This document shows positions 6,421-13,298 of a stretch of DNA of 13,298 bases, one piece after another (within the stretch, counting starts at the first letter, position 1; every line of letters begins with the position of its first letter). The position numbers were made by a program, and so were the translations under genes. Under the pieces are notes generated by a model. It did not search any database and was not told the origin of the DNA. It was given only the letters and a program-made list of their open reading frames with translations. The stretch is taken from the NCBI GenBank assembly GCA_014729315.1, contig WJKD01000714.1, positions 1 through 13,298 on the forward strand, written 5' to 3'. This DNA is from Promethearchaeota archaeon. Lineage in GTDB: Archaea > Asgardarchaeota > Lokiarchaeia > Sigynarchaeales > SOKP01.

Positions 6421-9306
6421 TCATTCGTCTCCGGTTAATCGTTTCAAACGTGTTTTTGTATCGATCAATACAGGTAAATCCTGATCAGCTTTTTTCCATA
6501 GGTTCAATAGTTTTTCATAACATTCTATAGCTCGTTTTCGATCGCCTTTCTTTTCGTATGCTTTGCCAAGTAAATAAAAACTTTTCGGATAGAAAATCGG
6601 GCGGGAGAATCCGTCATCCCATTTTGCCTGCAATTTTGTTAACGACTGCACTGCCATGTCAAATTCTTCTATCTTAAGGAAACATTCAGCGAAGTGGTAA
6701 AACAAAAACATCTGAATTTCATTTGCAGGAGTGACTTTGTAGACAACATCAGTTGCATATAGTTTTGCTGCTTCGCAGTTTTGTTTAATTTTACTTAGAA
6801 TAGGAATGATGCGTTGATAAGGGCCGGACGTTTTTTCAAAAATGCTATCTACGACAGTATGATTTCCTAAATGAACCTGTAGCATCCCATACGATATCCA
6901 ATCAAACCTACGCCCTAATTGATTAACGCACGATAGCGTAAGAAAATCTTCAATTCCCTGTAGCGAATTCCCTATATCACCCCGCCCCCAGATCATTAGC
7001 AAAGCATTGTGCATTGTCTCATTAATAGCAGCGACTGTATCACCTTTCTGCCAGTGAAAAGCAATCTGTGCTTCGGTCGAATCGATATGTTTTTGATATT
7101 TTCCTGAATACAGATCTAGAAAAAATTGTTGAGAGCTTGCAAATTTTTTAGCCTCCGATTTTGGTATTTGACTTACGAACGCATCCAATTCGAACTGGGC
7201 CTCGTTTATTCTCCCATGATAGGTAAATAGAGTTAACATATAGCCTATTATTTTATATTGCTGTGGGTGTAATTGATGTGCATGTCGCAACGTCATTAGT
7301 CCATGTTCGAATTGACCTGATAAACATGTCGCCTTAGCTAATTCCCGATATGCATGATCAGTACCAAAAAGTGCTGCATAATGTTTTGCAATCTCAAATT
7401 CCTTGTCATACTTTTCAGATTCTTCATACGTATGCGCCAGACGAATGAAGGCACGACTATACGATGGGTATAATCGGATAACTTTGCTTAAGTATTCTTC
7501 GGCTCTTTCAAAGTATCCTTCGAGAAAATACCAAAGCCCGCATGTGTACAACACATCCCTGTCATCTGGATATAGTGATTCCATCTCATGGAGAATTGTT
7601 ACGCCAGCTTTCCAGTCCTGAGTCAGCTTCGCGTGGAGTGCACGCAAAAGATACCGTTCCTTAGCTGGAAGTTTATGAATATATGCCATCGATTTTTCCA
7701 GGTGTTTCAGAGAAGCTGATTCATTTATCTTGAGTTCGCTATAATGGTAAGCAATACGAAAATGAGCAAGGCTAAAAGTTGAATCTAGGTTAATCGCTTT
7801 TCTAAATTCTGACAGTGCTTTAAGAAAATTCCAGTTACTATAGGTAGCTACACCATTGTGATAATGAGAGTAGGCTTCTAACGATGTCGGATAAATCTCT
7901 GCAACATTCAGGTAATTAGCACTTATTTGCTCTTCATTCTCTTTAAATACATTGTGAAGTCCTGTAGCAAGCTGGTCAATCATTTTGTACACACTCCCCT
8001 GTCCCTGATCTTGAGCAAAATCCGAGTGTATTGGTTTTTGTTTGAGTGTATCAAATACTTTCAAATCGATAAAGTAAACATCCTTGCGTTTACGAATTGA
8101 TGCCGTCACTAACATATACACTTTTGCCTTTTCACAAATTTCCCGAGCTAGTCCTTCGGGAATTGAATCCTGATCTGCTTTACCAAGTTGCTTGAGCATG
8201 CCAAACATCTCTGATCGGGGTAACACTTTTAGGAAGCGTGATTGTTCAAGCGATGTCATTAACACTTCGGATAATCCATCAAGTTCATTTTCCCCGGTTT
8301 GATTGTCAAAATCTGCGACAGCGATGGCTATTCGTTCAGTGGATCTATCTGACTGATTGAAAAAAGTAAAATAGCCTGCTACAGCGAAAAGCAATACAAG
8401 CATGCTGATTGCCGGCATTGCAATATGTTTCCTTTTTTGAAATAGCCTGCTGATTATTCTACTTTTCGGGGCTGCTGTTGTTAATTGTTTTTGGACCGGC
8501 ATCCGCTGCAAATCAGCTAGCAGTTCGTTCATTGATGGGTAGCGATTATTGCGTTGTTTTTCTGAACACCGATTGAGCATGCGCGTCATATCAGGTGAGA
8601 TGTCAGTGCGAAGAGACTGTAACGGCTCCGGCTCTTCATTGGCAATATTATACATCACCGCCTGTTCCACCTCCCCCTTGAACGGCAACTGTCCGGTGAG
8701 CATTTCATAAAGCACCATTCCCAGGGACCAGATATCGGTGCGATGATCGACAGAATCACCCAGTATCTGCTCCGGCGACATATAAGCCGCGGTCCCGGGA
8801 GTAGAGCCGGTTTTGGTGAGCTGCGTCTTCTGTCCCGATAATTTCGCCAGCCCGAAATCTGTAATCTTCACCTGCCCGTCATCGGTGATCATAATGTTAG
8901 CGGATTTAATGTCCCGGTGTACGATTCCTTTTTTATGAGCTGCCTTTAATCCCTCCGCAATCTGAGTGGCGATATCTATTGCCTGCTCGACTTCCATTGG
9001 TCCTTGCTTGATTTTTTCTTTCAGCGTTCCACCGTCACAATGGGACATGGCTATAAACGTCTGGCTATCTTCAGTCTCGTCAATTTCGTAGATTGTGCAA
9101 ATGTTGGGATGATCCAGTGCGGAAGCCGCTTGTGCTTCACGAATAAACCGGGCATTCGCTTCGGGATCTTTGGTCTGGTGAGGTTGAAGAAACTTGAGGG
9201 CGACAGTGCGTTTCAGTCTGGTGTCTTCGGCTTTGTAGACAACGCCCATGCCGCCTTCACCGATCTTTTCGAGGATATGATAGTGCGAGATCGTTTTACC
9301 GATCAT
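6421..9306 (-). CDS. transmembrane Ser/Thr protein kinase with TolB/CsgG-like domain and TPRs
   Basis: Hanks-type (PknB-like) kinase, 961 aa. Residues 1-270: kinase domain with glycine loop GEGGMG (16-21), catalytic lysine in VALK (36-39 region), catalytic loop HRDIKSAN (130-137), DFG (150-152), a Thr/Ser-rich activation loop and SPEQ. Ser replaces the usual Pro in HRDIKP. Residues ~296-316: one transmembrane helix (MPAISMLVLLFAVAGYFTFF). Residues ~325-455: a domain like the N-terminal part of TolB/CsgG/FlgO (IAVADFDNQTGENELDGLSE). Residues ~470-960: tetratricopeptide repeats (for instance SLEAYSHYHNGV, KALSEFRKAINLDSTF, KSFYLLGKAYEKKGDRKRA). The TPR part would lie across the membrane from the kinase and recruit partners or sense cell-envelope state. 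Start ATG has GAGAGG 5 nt upstream. It follows the kinase-DeoR gene by 34 bp, so the two are probably translated from one mRNA. Confidence 0.93.
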   Translation of the reverse strand: MIGKTISHYHILEKIGEGGMGVVYKAEDTRLKRTVALKFLQPHQTKDPEANARFIREAQAASALDHPNICTIYEIDETEDSQTFIAMSHCDGGTLKEKIKQGPMEVEQAIDIATQIAEGLKAAHKKGIVHRDIKSANIMITDDGQVKITDFGLAKLSGQKTQLTKTGSTPGTAAYMSPEQILGDSVDHRTDIWSLGMVLYEMLTGQLPFKGEVEQAVMYNIANEEPEPLQSLRTDISPDMTRMLNRCSEKQRNNRYPSMNELLADLQRMPVQKQLTTAAPKSRIISRLFQKRKHIAMPAISMLVLLFAVAGYFTFFNQSDRSTERIAIAVADFDNQTGENELDGLSEVLMTSLEQSRFLKVLPRSEMFGMLKQLGKADQDSIPEGLAREICEKAKVYMLVTASIRKRKDVYFIDLKVFDTLKQKPIHSDFAQDQGQGSVYKMIDQLATGLHNVFKENEEQISANYLNVAEIYPTSLEAYSHYHNGVATYSNWNFLKALSEFRKAINLDSTFSLAHFRIAYHYSELKINESASLKHLEKSMAYIHKLPAKERYLLRALHAKLTQDWKAGVTILHEMESLYPDDRDVLYTCGLWYFLEGYFERAEEYLSKVIRLYPSYSRAFIRLAHTYEESEKYDKEFEIAKHYAALFGTDHAYRELAKATCLSGQFEHGLMTLRHAHQLHPQQYKIIGYMLTLFTYHGRINEAQFELDAFVSQIPKSEAKKFASSQQFFLDLYSGKYQKHIDSTEAQIAFHWQKGDTVAAINETMHNALLMIWGRGDIGNSLQGIEDFLTLSCVNQLGRRFDWISYGMLQVHLGNHTVVDSIFEKTSGPYQRIIPILSKIKQNCEAAKLYATDVVYKVTPANEIQMFLFYHFAECFLKIEEFDMAVQSLTKLQAKWDDGFSRPIFYPKSFYLLGKAYEKKGDRKRAIECYEKLLNLWKKADQDLPVLIDTKTRLKRLTGDE

Positions 9307-9340
9307 GGAGACCTCTCACACTGCTTGATCAATGATATGG

Positions 9341-11020
9341 TTACTTGCTGAGTCGTGCATTATTCAGCAAACCTATAGTCATGTTTGCGTTGTTTGTTGA
9401 TGCTGTTTCAACATTTACTTCCCTGACTTCCGTCTGTCTTCTGAAAGACTTTAATATGGCGTCATCTAATCCTCTGGACGTAATCCACAAATCAAAATCA
9501 CTCAACCGACCATAAATGACGTTTCCGCCATATCCGATTTTCGTATGATCAGCCAGGAGTAATTTTTTCTTACCACGGCGCAGAATGATTTGATTTGTAC
9601 GGGCAACTTCCTCATTATTCGAGAGACAATAGCCCTCACTGCTTATACCATCTGCTCCGATGACGACTAAATTAAACTGTAGTGTTTCCAGTATTCGGTC
9701 TGTTAAACTTCCTTTTAGAAATAACATGTTGTAGTGATGATCATATTCACCACCAATGATATACAGACGAATATTTTTATTCTGACTTAACTGCCGGATA
9801 GCGGCAATATTGTTTGTATAAATTGTTATCAAACCTGTGTTTGTTAGATAATTCGCAAATTGAAAAATTGTGGAACCATCGCCTAACAGCAGGGTATCTC
9901 CGGGTTTGATAATTCGGGCAGCTTCTTTGCCAATCGCTTGTTTTAGGACGATATTTCGTTCAATTTCTCTGTCAAAAATCGTTTTGATCGAACCGCTTTC
10001 TACAGCAATACATCCACCGTGGGTCCGAATGATCTTATTACTCTTTGCCAGCTCATTCAGATCACGTCGAATGGTAAGTTCAGATACGTTTAATTCGTCC
10101 GCCAGTTCTTTTACGAGCCACTCTCTGTGCGCGACACGCAATAGATTCAAAATCGTCTTTCGTCGCTCAAAAGGCTTCAACCTGTTTGAAATGTAATTCA
10201 TGGAGATCGTTTCCCGAAAGTAATTCAAATCAGAAATGAATTCATTAATTGTGCGATATCGCTCATCGATATTTTTCGATAATGCCTTCCGGATCATTTG
10301 TCCGATTTCATGTGGAATATCAGCGCGCAATGTCAGTAGATTTTCCGGTTCCTCATGAACAATATTGTACAACAGTGCCTGTTCGACATCTCCTTTAAAT
10401 GGTCGACGCCCAGTCAACATTTCATAAAAAACAATGCCTAATGACCAGATATCTGTTCGATGATCGACATTTTCGCCCAGCACCTGCTCCGGCGACATAT
10501 AAGCGACGGTACCCATTGTGGAGCCGCTTTTTGTAAGCTGAGTTTGTCCGGCGAGCTTCGCCAGACCAAAATCGACAATTTTAGCATCCCCGCGGTCAGT
10601 GATCATAATATTCGCTGGTTTTATGTCACGATGAATGATGCCTGCTTCATGCGCTCGTTCGAGCCCGTCAGCTATGTCCAAGACGATCATTAAGACTTGT
10701 CTGATATCCATTGAGCCCTGTCCTAATTTCTCCTTGAGGGGTACGCCATCATAATATGCCATAGCGATAAAAATCCGACCATCTTCGGTTTCATCGATTT
10801 CATAGATGGTGCAAATATTGGGATGATCAAGGGCAGAAGCAGTTTGCGCTTCGTGGATGAACCGCCGCTTTGCTTTGCTGTCTGGGGAGAGAGCCGGTGG
10901 AATAAACTTCAGGGCAACGCAGCGTTTCAGTTTGAGGTCTTCTGCTTTATACACAATGCCCATGCCACCGCTGCCAATATTCTCAAGAATTTTGTAATGT
11001 GAAATTGTTCGTCCAACCAT
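9341..11020 (-). CDS. Ser/Thr protein kinase fused to a DeoR-family transcription regulator
   Basis: 559 aa, one uninterrupted frame. Residues 1-268: complete Hanks-type kinase, with GSGGMG (16-21), VALK (Lys38), HRDIKPAN (130-137), DFG (150-152), activation-loop Thr/Ser residues (160-171) and SPEQ (176-179). No transmembrane helix follows. Residues ~285-343: DeoR winged helix (FERRKTILNLL, VKELADELNVSELTIRRDL, IIRTHGGC). Residues ~345-525: DeoRC sugar-phosphate-binding domain with LLGDGSTIFQFA, IGGEYD, GADGIS and LADHTKIG, all landmarks present. A ~35-residue Asn/Thr-rich tail has no known counterpart. All key residues of both halves are intact, so both should work. The kinase half is closely similar to that of the next gene (6421-9306), which suggests duplication and domain exchange. 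Met274 (ATG at 10201-10199) could start a free DeoR but has no good ribosome-binding site. Start ATG at 11020 has only a weak GGAAAAG-like site. Confidence 0.92.
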   Translation of the reverse strand: MVGRTISHYKILENIGSGGMGIVYKAEDLKLKRCVALKFIPPALSPDSKAKRRFIHEAQTASALDHPNICTIYEIDETEDGRIFIAMAYYDGVPLKEKLGQGSMDIRQVLMIVLDIADGLERAHEAGIIHRDIKPANIMITDRGDAKIVDFGLAKLAGQTQLTKSGSTMGTVAYMSPEQVLGENVDHRTDIWSLGIVFYEMLTGRRPFKGDVEQALLYNIVHEEPENLLTLRADIPHEIGQMIRKALSKNIDERYRTINEFISDLNYFRETISMNYISNRLKPFERRKTILNLLRVAHREWLVKELADELNVSELTIRRDLNELAKSNKIIRTHGGCIAVESGSIKTIFDREIERNIVLKQAIGKEAARIIKPGDTLLLGDGSTIFQFANYLTNTGLITIYTNNIAAIRQLSQNKNIRLYIIGGEYDHHYNMLFLKGSLTDRILETLQFNLVVIGADGISSEGYCLSNNEEVARTNQIILRRGKKKLLLADHTKIGYGGNVIYGRLSDFDLWITSRGLDDAILKSFRRQTEVREVNVETASTNNANMTIGLLNNARLSK

Positions 11021-11560
11021 ACTGACTTTTCCACTGAAAAGAGGCAGTTAATCAGGATGAATTCAAATCACCATACCAATGACAGGATTAGCGGGGAAGT
11101 CTGGATTGAGATTATTACCGAAACGGGATCAATAGTAGGAGTCATATATTTTGTTATATTTAATGATAGTAAATTTCTGCTTAAAAATCAAGTATTTTAT
11201 GAAGATCATAGACTGATACTTCTGATATCGCTTTTCTGTGTCTTTAAATGTGTCTCATTTAATATTCTGAAGCTGATACACTATATGAGACATTTCAATA
11301 AAGCTGCTTTTTAAAAGAAGTGCTGAAAGTTTTTGTTTTATCGACGGTTGAGCTGTCTTTATCAATGTCTCTATTTATGGCATGAAATTGGATGTATTAT
11401 AATTACTAAAGCGATAAATAGAAATGTGAGTGACTAATTCGATGAACTACTATTAAATGAACATTCTCGCACAAACTCATATAATTCTTACCACAAAGTA
11501 TCTTGTCGCGTAGTTTAAACTTATGTTGATCAATGAATAGAATTTTAGGGAGATACAATA
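11021..11560. other. 540-bp divergent intergenic region
   Basis: Separates the - strand kinase operon from the + strand genes. It is clearly more AT-rich than the flanking genes. It holds the kinase-operon promoter candidate (11163-11191), a TATAAT on + (11398-11403) without a good -35, an 8-bp inverted repeat TGTCTCAT/ATGAGACA (11250-11292) and the ribosome-binding site of the 11561 gene. An 85-codon + frame (11057-11314) with two hydrophobic stretches is open but has only a poorly placed purine run upstream and no recognised relatives, so I do not call it. Confidence 0.5.
11163..11191 (-). promoter_or_regulatory. candidate sigma-70-like promoter of the kinase operon
   Basis: On the - strand TTGATT (11191-11186) and TATCAT (11168-11163) are separated by 17 bp, each matching four or five of six consensus bases. 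It would give a 5' leader of about 135 nt before the kinase-DeoR ATG. FCB bacteria often use other promoter forms, so this is only a candidate. Confidence 0.3.
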
Positions 11561-11887
11561 ATGCCACGATTTTTAATAGAAGTACCACACGAGGAAGATC
11601 GCATTGCCTGTGCTCAGGCGGTAAAGGTTTTCCTTTCCACGGGATCGCACTTTCTAACAAATGCGGATTGGGGATGTTACGACGGCGAACACAAAGCCTG
11701 GATTTTTATTGAAACAGATTCGAAAGAAGATGCACAGTCGATTCTGCCCTCGGCATTTCGTTCGCGTGCAAAAGTAACTCAACTGGGGAAATTTACGATG
11801 GAAGAAGCCGATAATATTCTGATGCAGCATCACAAAAATAAGACGGAAACAATCGATAATAATGAACAATATGAAATGCCCCGTTAA
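11561..11887 (+). CDS. small conserved-looking hypothetical protein
   Basis: 108 aa, soluble, acidic C-terminal tail, no signal peptide or membrane segment. Landmarks are MPRFLIEVPHE at the start, GSHFLTNADWGCYDGEHKAW (residues 28-47), RSRAKVTQLGKFTMEE (67-82). The pattern of alternating strands and helices with a final KFTMEE segment suggests a small alpha/beta (ferredoxin-like) fold, and the composition looks like that of a real conserved family, but I cannot assign a function. ATG is supported by AGGGAGA 8 nt upstream. It precedes the damaged phosphatase gene by only about 15 bp, so they may once have been co-transcribed. Confidence 0.75.
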   Translation: MPRFLIEVPHEEDRIACAQAVKVFLSTGSHFLTNADWGCYDGEHKAWIFIETDSKEDAQSILPSAFRSRAKVTQLGKFTMEEADNILMQHHKNKTETIDNNEQYEMPR

Positions 11888-11902
11888 TTGGTGTGCTGAT
11901 AA

Positions 11903-12109
11903 AAGGAATCCTGCGTTGACAGATTGCGCTTTATTTATGCCAGCCTTACAACCTGGCTGGTAATCATTGTTTACGAGATCTTTGCGTTCCACGTTGGAAT
12001 CACTCCTTCAGAAATCATTCTCAATATCAGCTTTTTTCTGATCTCTGCAAACCTGATGGGCATGTTCTCCAGCTACGGTCTGGAATATTACATGCGGGCG
12101 GTTTTCTGA
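11903..12109 (+). pseudogene. truncated membrane-sensor remnant of the phosphatase gene
   Basis: The frame is open from 11903 (after stops at 11897-11902) to a TGA at 12107-12109. It reads LRFIYASLTTWLVIIVYEIF, then SEIILNISFFLISANLMGMF and EYYMRAVF: the last two transmembrane helices and exit segment of the multi-helix membrane domain that, in related bacteria, precedes cyclase or SpoIIE phosphatase domains. The earlier helices are missing, and there is no ribosome-binding site (nominal start TTG at 11924). After the TGA the same frame continues without a break into the phosphatase. It is best seen as the degraded 5' part of that gene. Confidence 0.6.
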
Positions 12110-12118
12110 CAAAAAAGT

Positions 12119-12907
12119 GTGTTGGAGACGAAGAGCCAGCAACTTGCTGCTGAGCACGAACGCATGAGCGGCGAGCTGGAAGCGGCGCGGCAGATACAGC
12201 TTTCCATGCTGCCCAGGGAAATGATAAAGCATCCTTATCTTGATCTGAATGTCTTTATGCAGACCGCAACCGAAATTGGTGGGGATTACTATGATTTTCA
12301 TGTCGCCGATGACGGCACGTTCACCTTTGTGTTCGGCGATGCCACCGGGCATGGAGCGCGGGCAGGTGCAATGGTTGCGGCATCGAAGATTTTGTTTTCC
12401 GATTATGCTGCGAGCTCGGATATCGTGGATTTTCTTACGAAAGCCTTGCATCCATTGAGACAGATGAAAATTCCGCAACTGTTCATGGCAATGGCAATCG
12501 GGAAGATTTACGGGCATCATCTTGAAATTGCCGGCGCCGGTTTGCCCCCGGCGCTGATTTACAAGTCAGACTCGTGCAAAATCGAAAGAATCGCACTCAA
12601 AGGAATTCCGCTCGGTGGGTTTGGCAGTGGAAATTTTAAAAAAAGAGAGATCAACCTCCATCCGGGAGATTCGATGATTCTAATGACCGATGGCTTTCCT
12701 GAATTGTTCGATTCGGAGAAAGAAATTATCGGCTATTATCGACCGGTTTCCATTTTCAGGCAGGTGGGGGAGCAGTCACCCGAAAAGATTATCCAACACT
12801 TCAAGGAATATGCCGATTCCTGGACGAACGGACATTCTCAGGAAGACGACACCACATTTTTAGAGATAAAAACGAAACAGCCGGACATGAATTCAATTGA
12901 CAGATAA
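12119..12907 (+). CDS. SpoIIE/RsbU-type PP2C serine phosphatase, N-terminally truncated
   Basis: Metal-dependent Ser/Thr phosphatase of the kind that dephosphorylates anti-anti-sigma (STAS) proteins in partner-switching. 262 aa from a GTG. Residues 1-25: coiled-coil linker (EHERMSGELEAARQIQLSML). Residues ~30-250: PP2C domain with EIGGDYYDF (52-60), GDATGHG (73-79), GLPP (141-144), MTDGFPE (189-195) and EDDTT (242-246), so the two-metal site is intact. The GTG has no clear ribosome-binding site, and the frame is open upstream as far as an in-frame TGA (12107-12109) which separates it from the membrane remnant; the original gene was almost certainly longer. It ends 7 bp before the convergent CBM9-like gene. 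No STAS or anti-sigma kinase gene is in the window. The catalytic call is firm, expression as a free enzyme is uncertain. Confidence 0.88.
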   Translation: MLETKSQQLAAEHERMSGELEAARQIQLSMLPREMIKHPYLDLNVFMQTATEIGGDYYDFHVADDGTFTFVFGDATGHGARAGAMVAASKILFSDYAASSDIVDFLTKALHPLRQMKIPQLFMAMAIGKIYGHHLEIAGAGLPPALIYKSDSCKIERIALKGIPLGGFGSGNFKKREINLHPGDSMILMTDGFPELFDSEKEIIGYYRPVSIFRQVGEQSPEKIIQHFKEYADSWTNGHSQEDDTTFLEIKTKQPDMNSIDR

Positions 12908-12914
12908 GATTAAT

Positions 12915-13298
12915 CTACTGTAATTCGATAAATTTAAACGCCCCGAATGCAGTCGGCACATGGAAATCCGGAATTTCCGTTGCAGGATCAACCCAACTGA
13001 TCCAGTGTTGAATAATATCCGACTTATCCCCATAATGAAATTCGCCGCGAAAAATACCGGCACGCAGTATATCTGTATCAGTAATATTTCGGATCATTTT
13101 CATAGGGAGTGATCCTTCGACGATGTATCCGGTTTCCGTTATCGTGGCGGCTGTTTCCATTTCAGCGCACGTCCAGTCTCTTTTGTATTGCCGGTAATAG
13201 CTCGCCGAGTAATCCAGAACTCTGCCCAGCGGATCGATCTCAAATCCATAATATTCTTTTAAATCTCTATCCCGTGCCATGAAAATCTCGACTCTGTC
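12915..13298 (-). CDS. CBM9-like carbohydrate-binding protein, C-terminal part (runs off the right edge)
   Basis: The frame is open to the window edge (six codons, DRVEIF, before the first Met at 13280), so the gene starts outside and this is its last ~127 residues. The order of landmarks, DRVEIFMARD, YYGFEIDPLGRVLDYSASYY, FRGEFHYGDK, ISWVDP..., PDFHVPTAFGAFKF, fits the family 9 carbohydrate-binding module, which is known from xylanases and from many uncharacterised exported proteins. It would bind the reducing end of sugars or polysaccharide. Whether a catalytic domain precedes it cannot be seen. It is convergent with the phosphatase gene. Confidence 0.75.
   Translation of the reverse strand, partial: DRVEIFMARDRDLKEYYGFEIDPLGRVLDYSASYYRQYKRDWTCAEMETAATITETGYIVEGSLPMKMIRNITDTDILRAGIFRGEFHYGDKSDIIQHWISWVDPATEIPDFHVPTAFGAFKFIELQ

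Noticed and set aside
11057..11314. 85-codon + frame with two hydrophobic stretches
   Set aside because: Lies in AT-rich divergent promoter DNA, has only a poorly spaced purine run upstream and no recognisable family; its hydrophobicity is what AT-rich DNA gives by chance.
12107..12109. Recoded TGA (alternative code or selenocysteine)
   Set aside because: TGA ends other genes in this window, no selenocysteine-type hairpin is evident just after it, and the truncated 5' end is better explained by gene decay.
12008..12520. 170-codon - frame opposite the phosphatase
   Set aside because: It is an antisense frame of a clear SpoIIE domain on +; its residues show no domain pattern.
1..13298. CRISPR arrays, tRNA or rRNA genes, insertion sequences
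   Set aside because: No regularly spaced direct repeats, cloverleaf-like or rRNA-like stretches, or transposase-like frames were seen on either strand.

Overview
This 13.3 kb window (GC in the low-to-mid 40s by eye) looks like chromosomal DNA of a member of the FCB group, probably a Calditrichota/KSB1/Ignavibacteria-like lineage or a relative known mainly from metagenomes. The main clue is that two secreted proteins end in the FlgD-like / type IX-style C-terminal sorting domain (core QNYPNPFNP, ending ...LLLR or ...ALVR). Membrane Ser/Thr kinases fused to TPRs, GAF-type sigma-54 activators and SpoIIE phosphatases are also common in these lineages. The lineage assignment is an inference from protein style, not a measurement.

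Layout. 1-626: no intact gene; hairpins and a short frameshifted coding-like remnant on the + strand (409-577). 627-2463 (-): an M6-family secreted metalloprotease split in two by a one-base frameshift near 2064. 2464-2919: non-coding, with CGACA-type palindromes, a terminator-like hairpin and a possible -10 box. 2920-4458 (-): a complete GAF/AAA+/Fis sigma-54-dependent activator. 4602-6368 (-): a secreted beta-propeller (Asp-box) protein with a sorting domain. 6421-9306 (-): a transmembrane Ser/Thr kinase with a CsgG/TolB-like domain and TPRs. 9341-11020 (-): a Ser/Thr kinase fused directly to a complete DeoR-type transcription factor. 11021-11560: a divergent intergenic region. 11561-11887 (+): a small protein of unrecognised function. 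11903-12907 (+): a SpoIIE/PP2C phosphatase whose membrane sensor is truncated and separated from the catalytic part by an in-frame TGA. 12915 to the right edge (-): the C-terminal part of a CBM9-like carbohydrate-binding protein.

How it may work together. The two kinases and the propeller protein are closely spaced and co-directional, so they probably form one operon. Their kinase domains are close paralogues, but one reports to a membrane/TPR module and the other to DNA. With the sigma-54 activator and the SpoIIE phosphatase, most intact genes here are signalling proteins, flanking genes for exported or sugar-binding proteins. The most unusual item is the kinase-DeoR fusion, potentially a one-protein link between Ser/Thr phosphorylation, sugar-phosphate sensing and transcription. 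Three genes or remnants (protease, phosphatase, left-edge remnant) carry one-base or one-codon lesions, which could be real decay or assembly errors.
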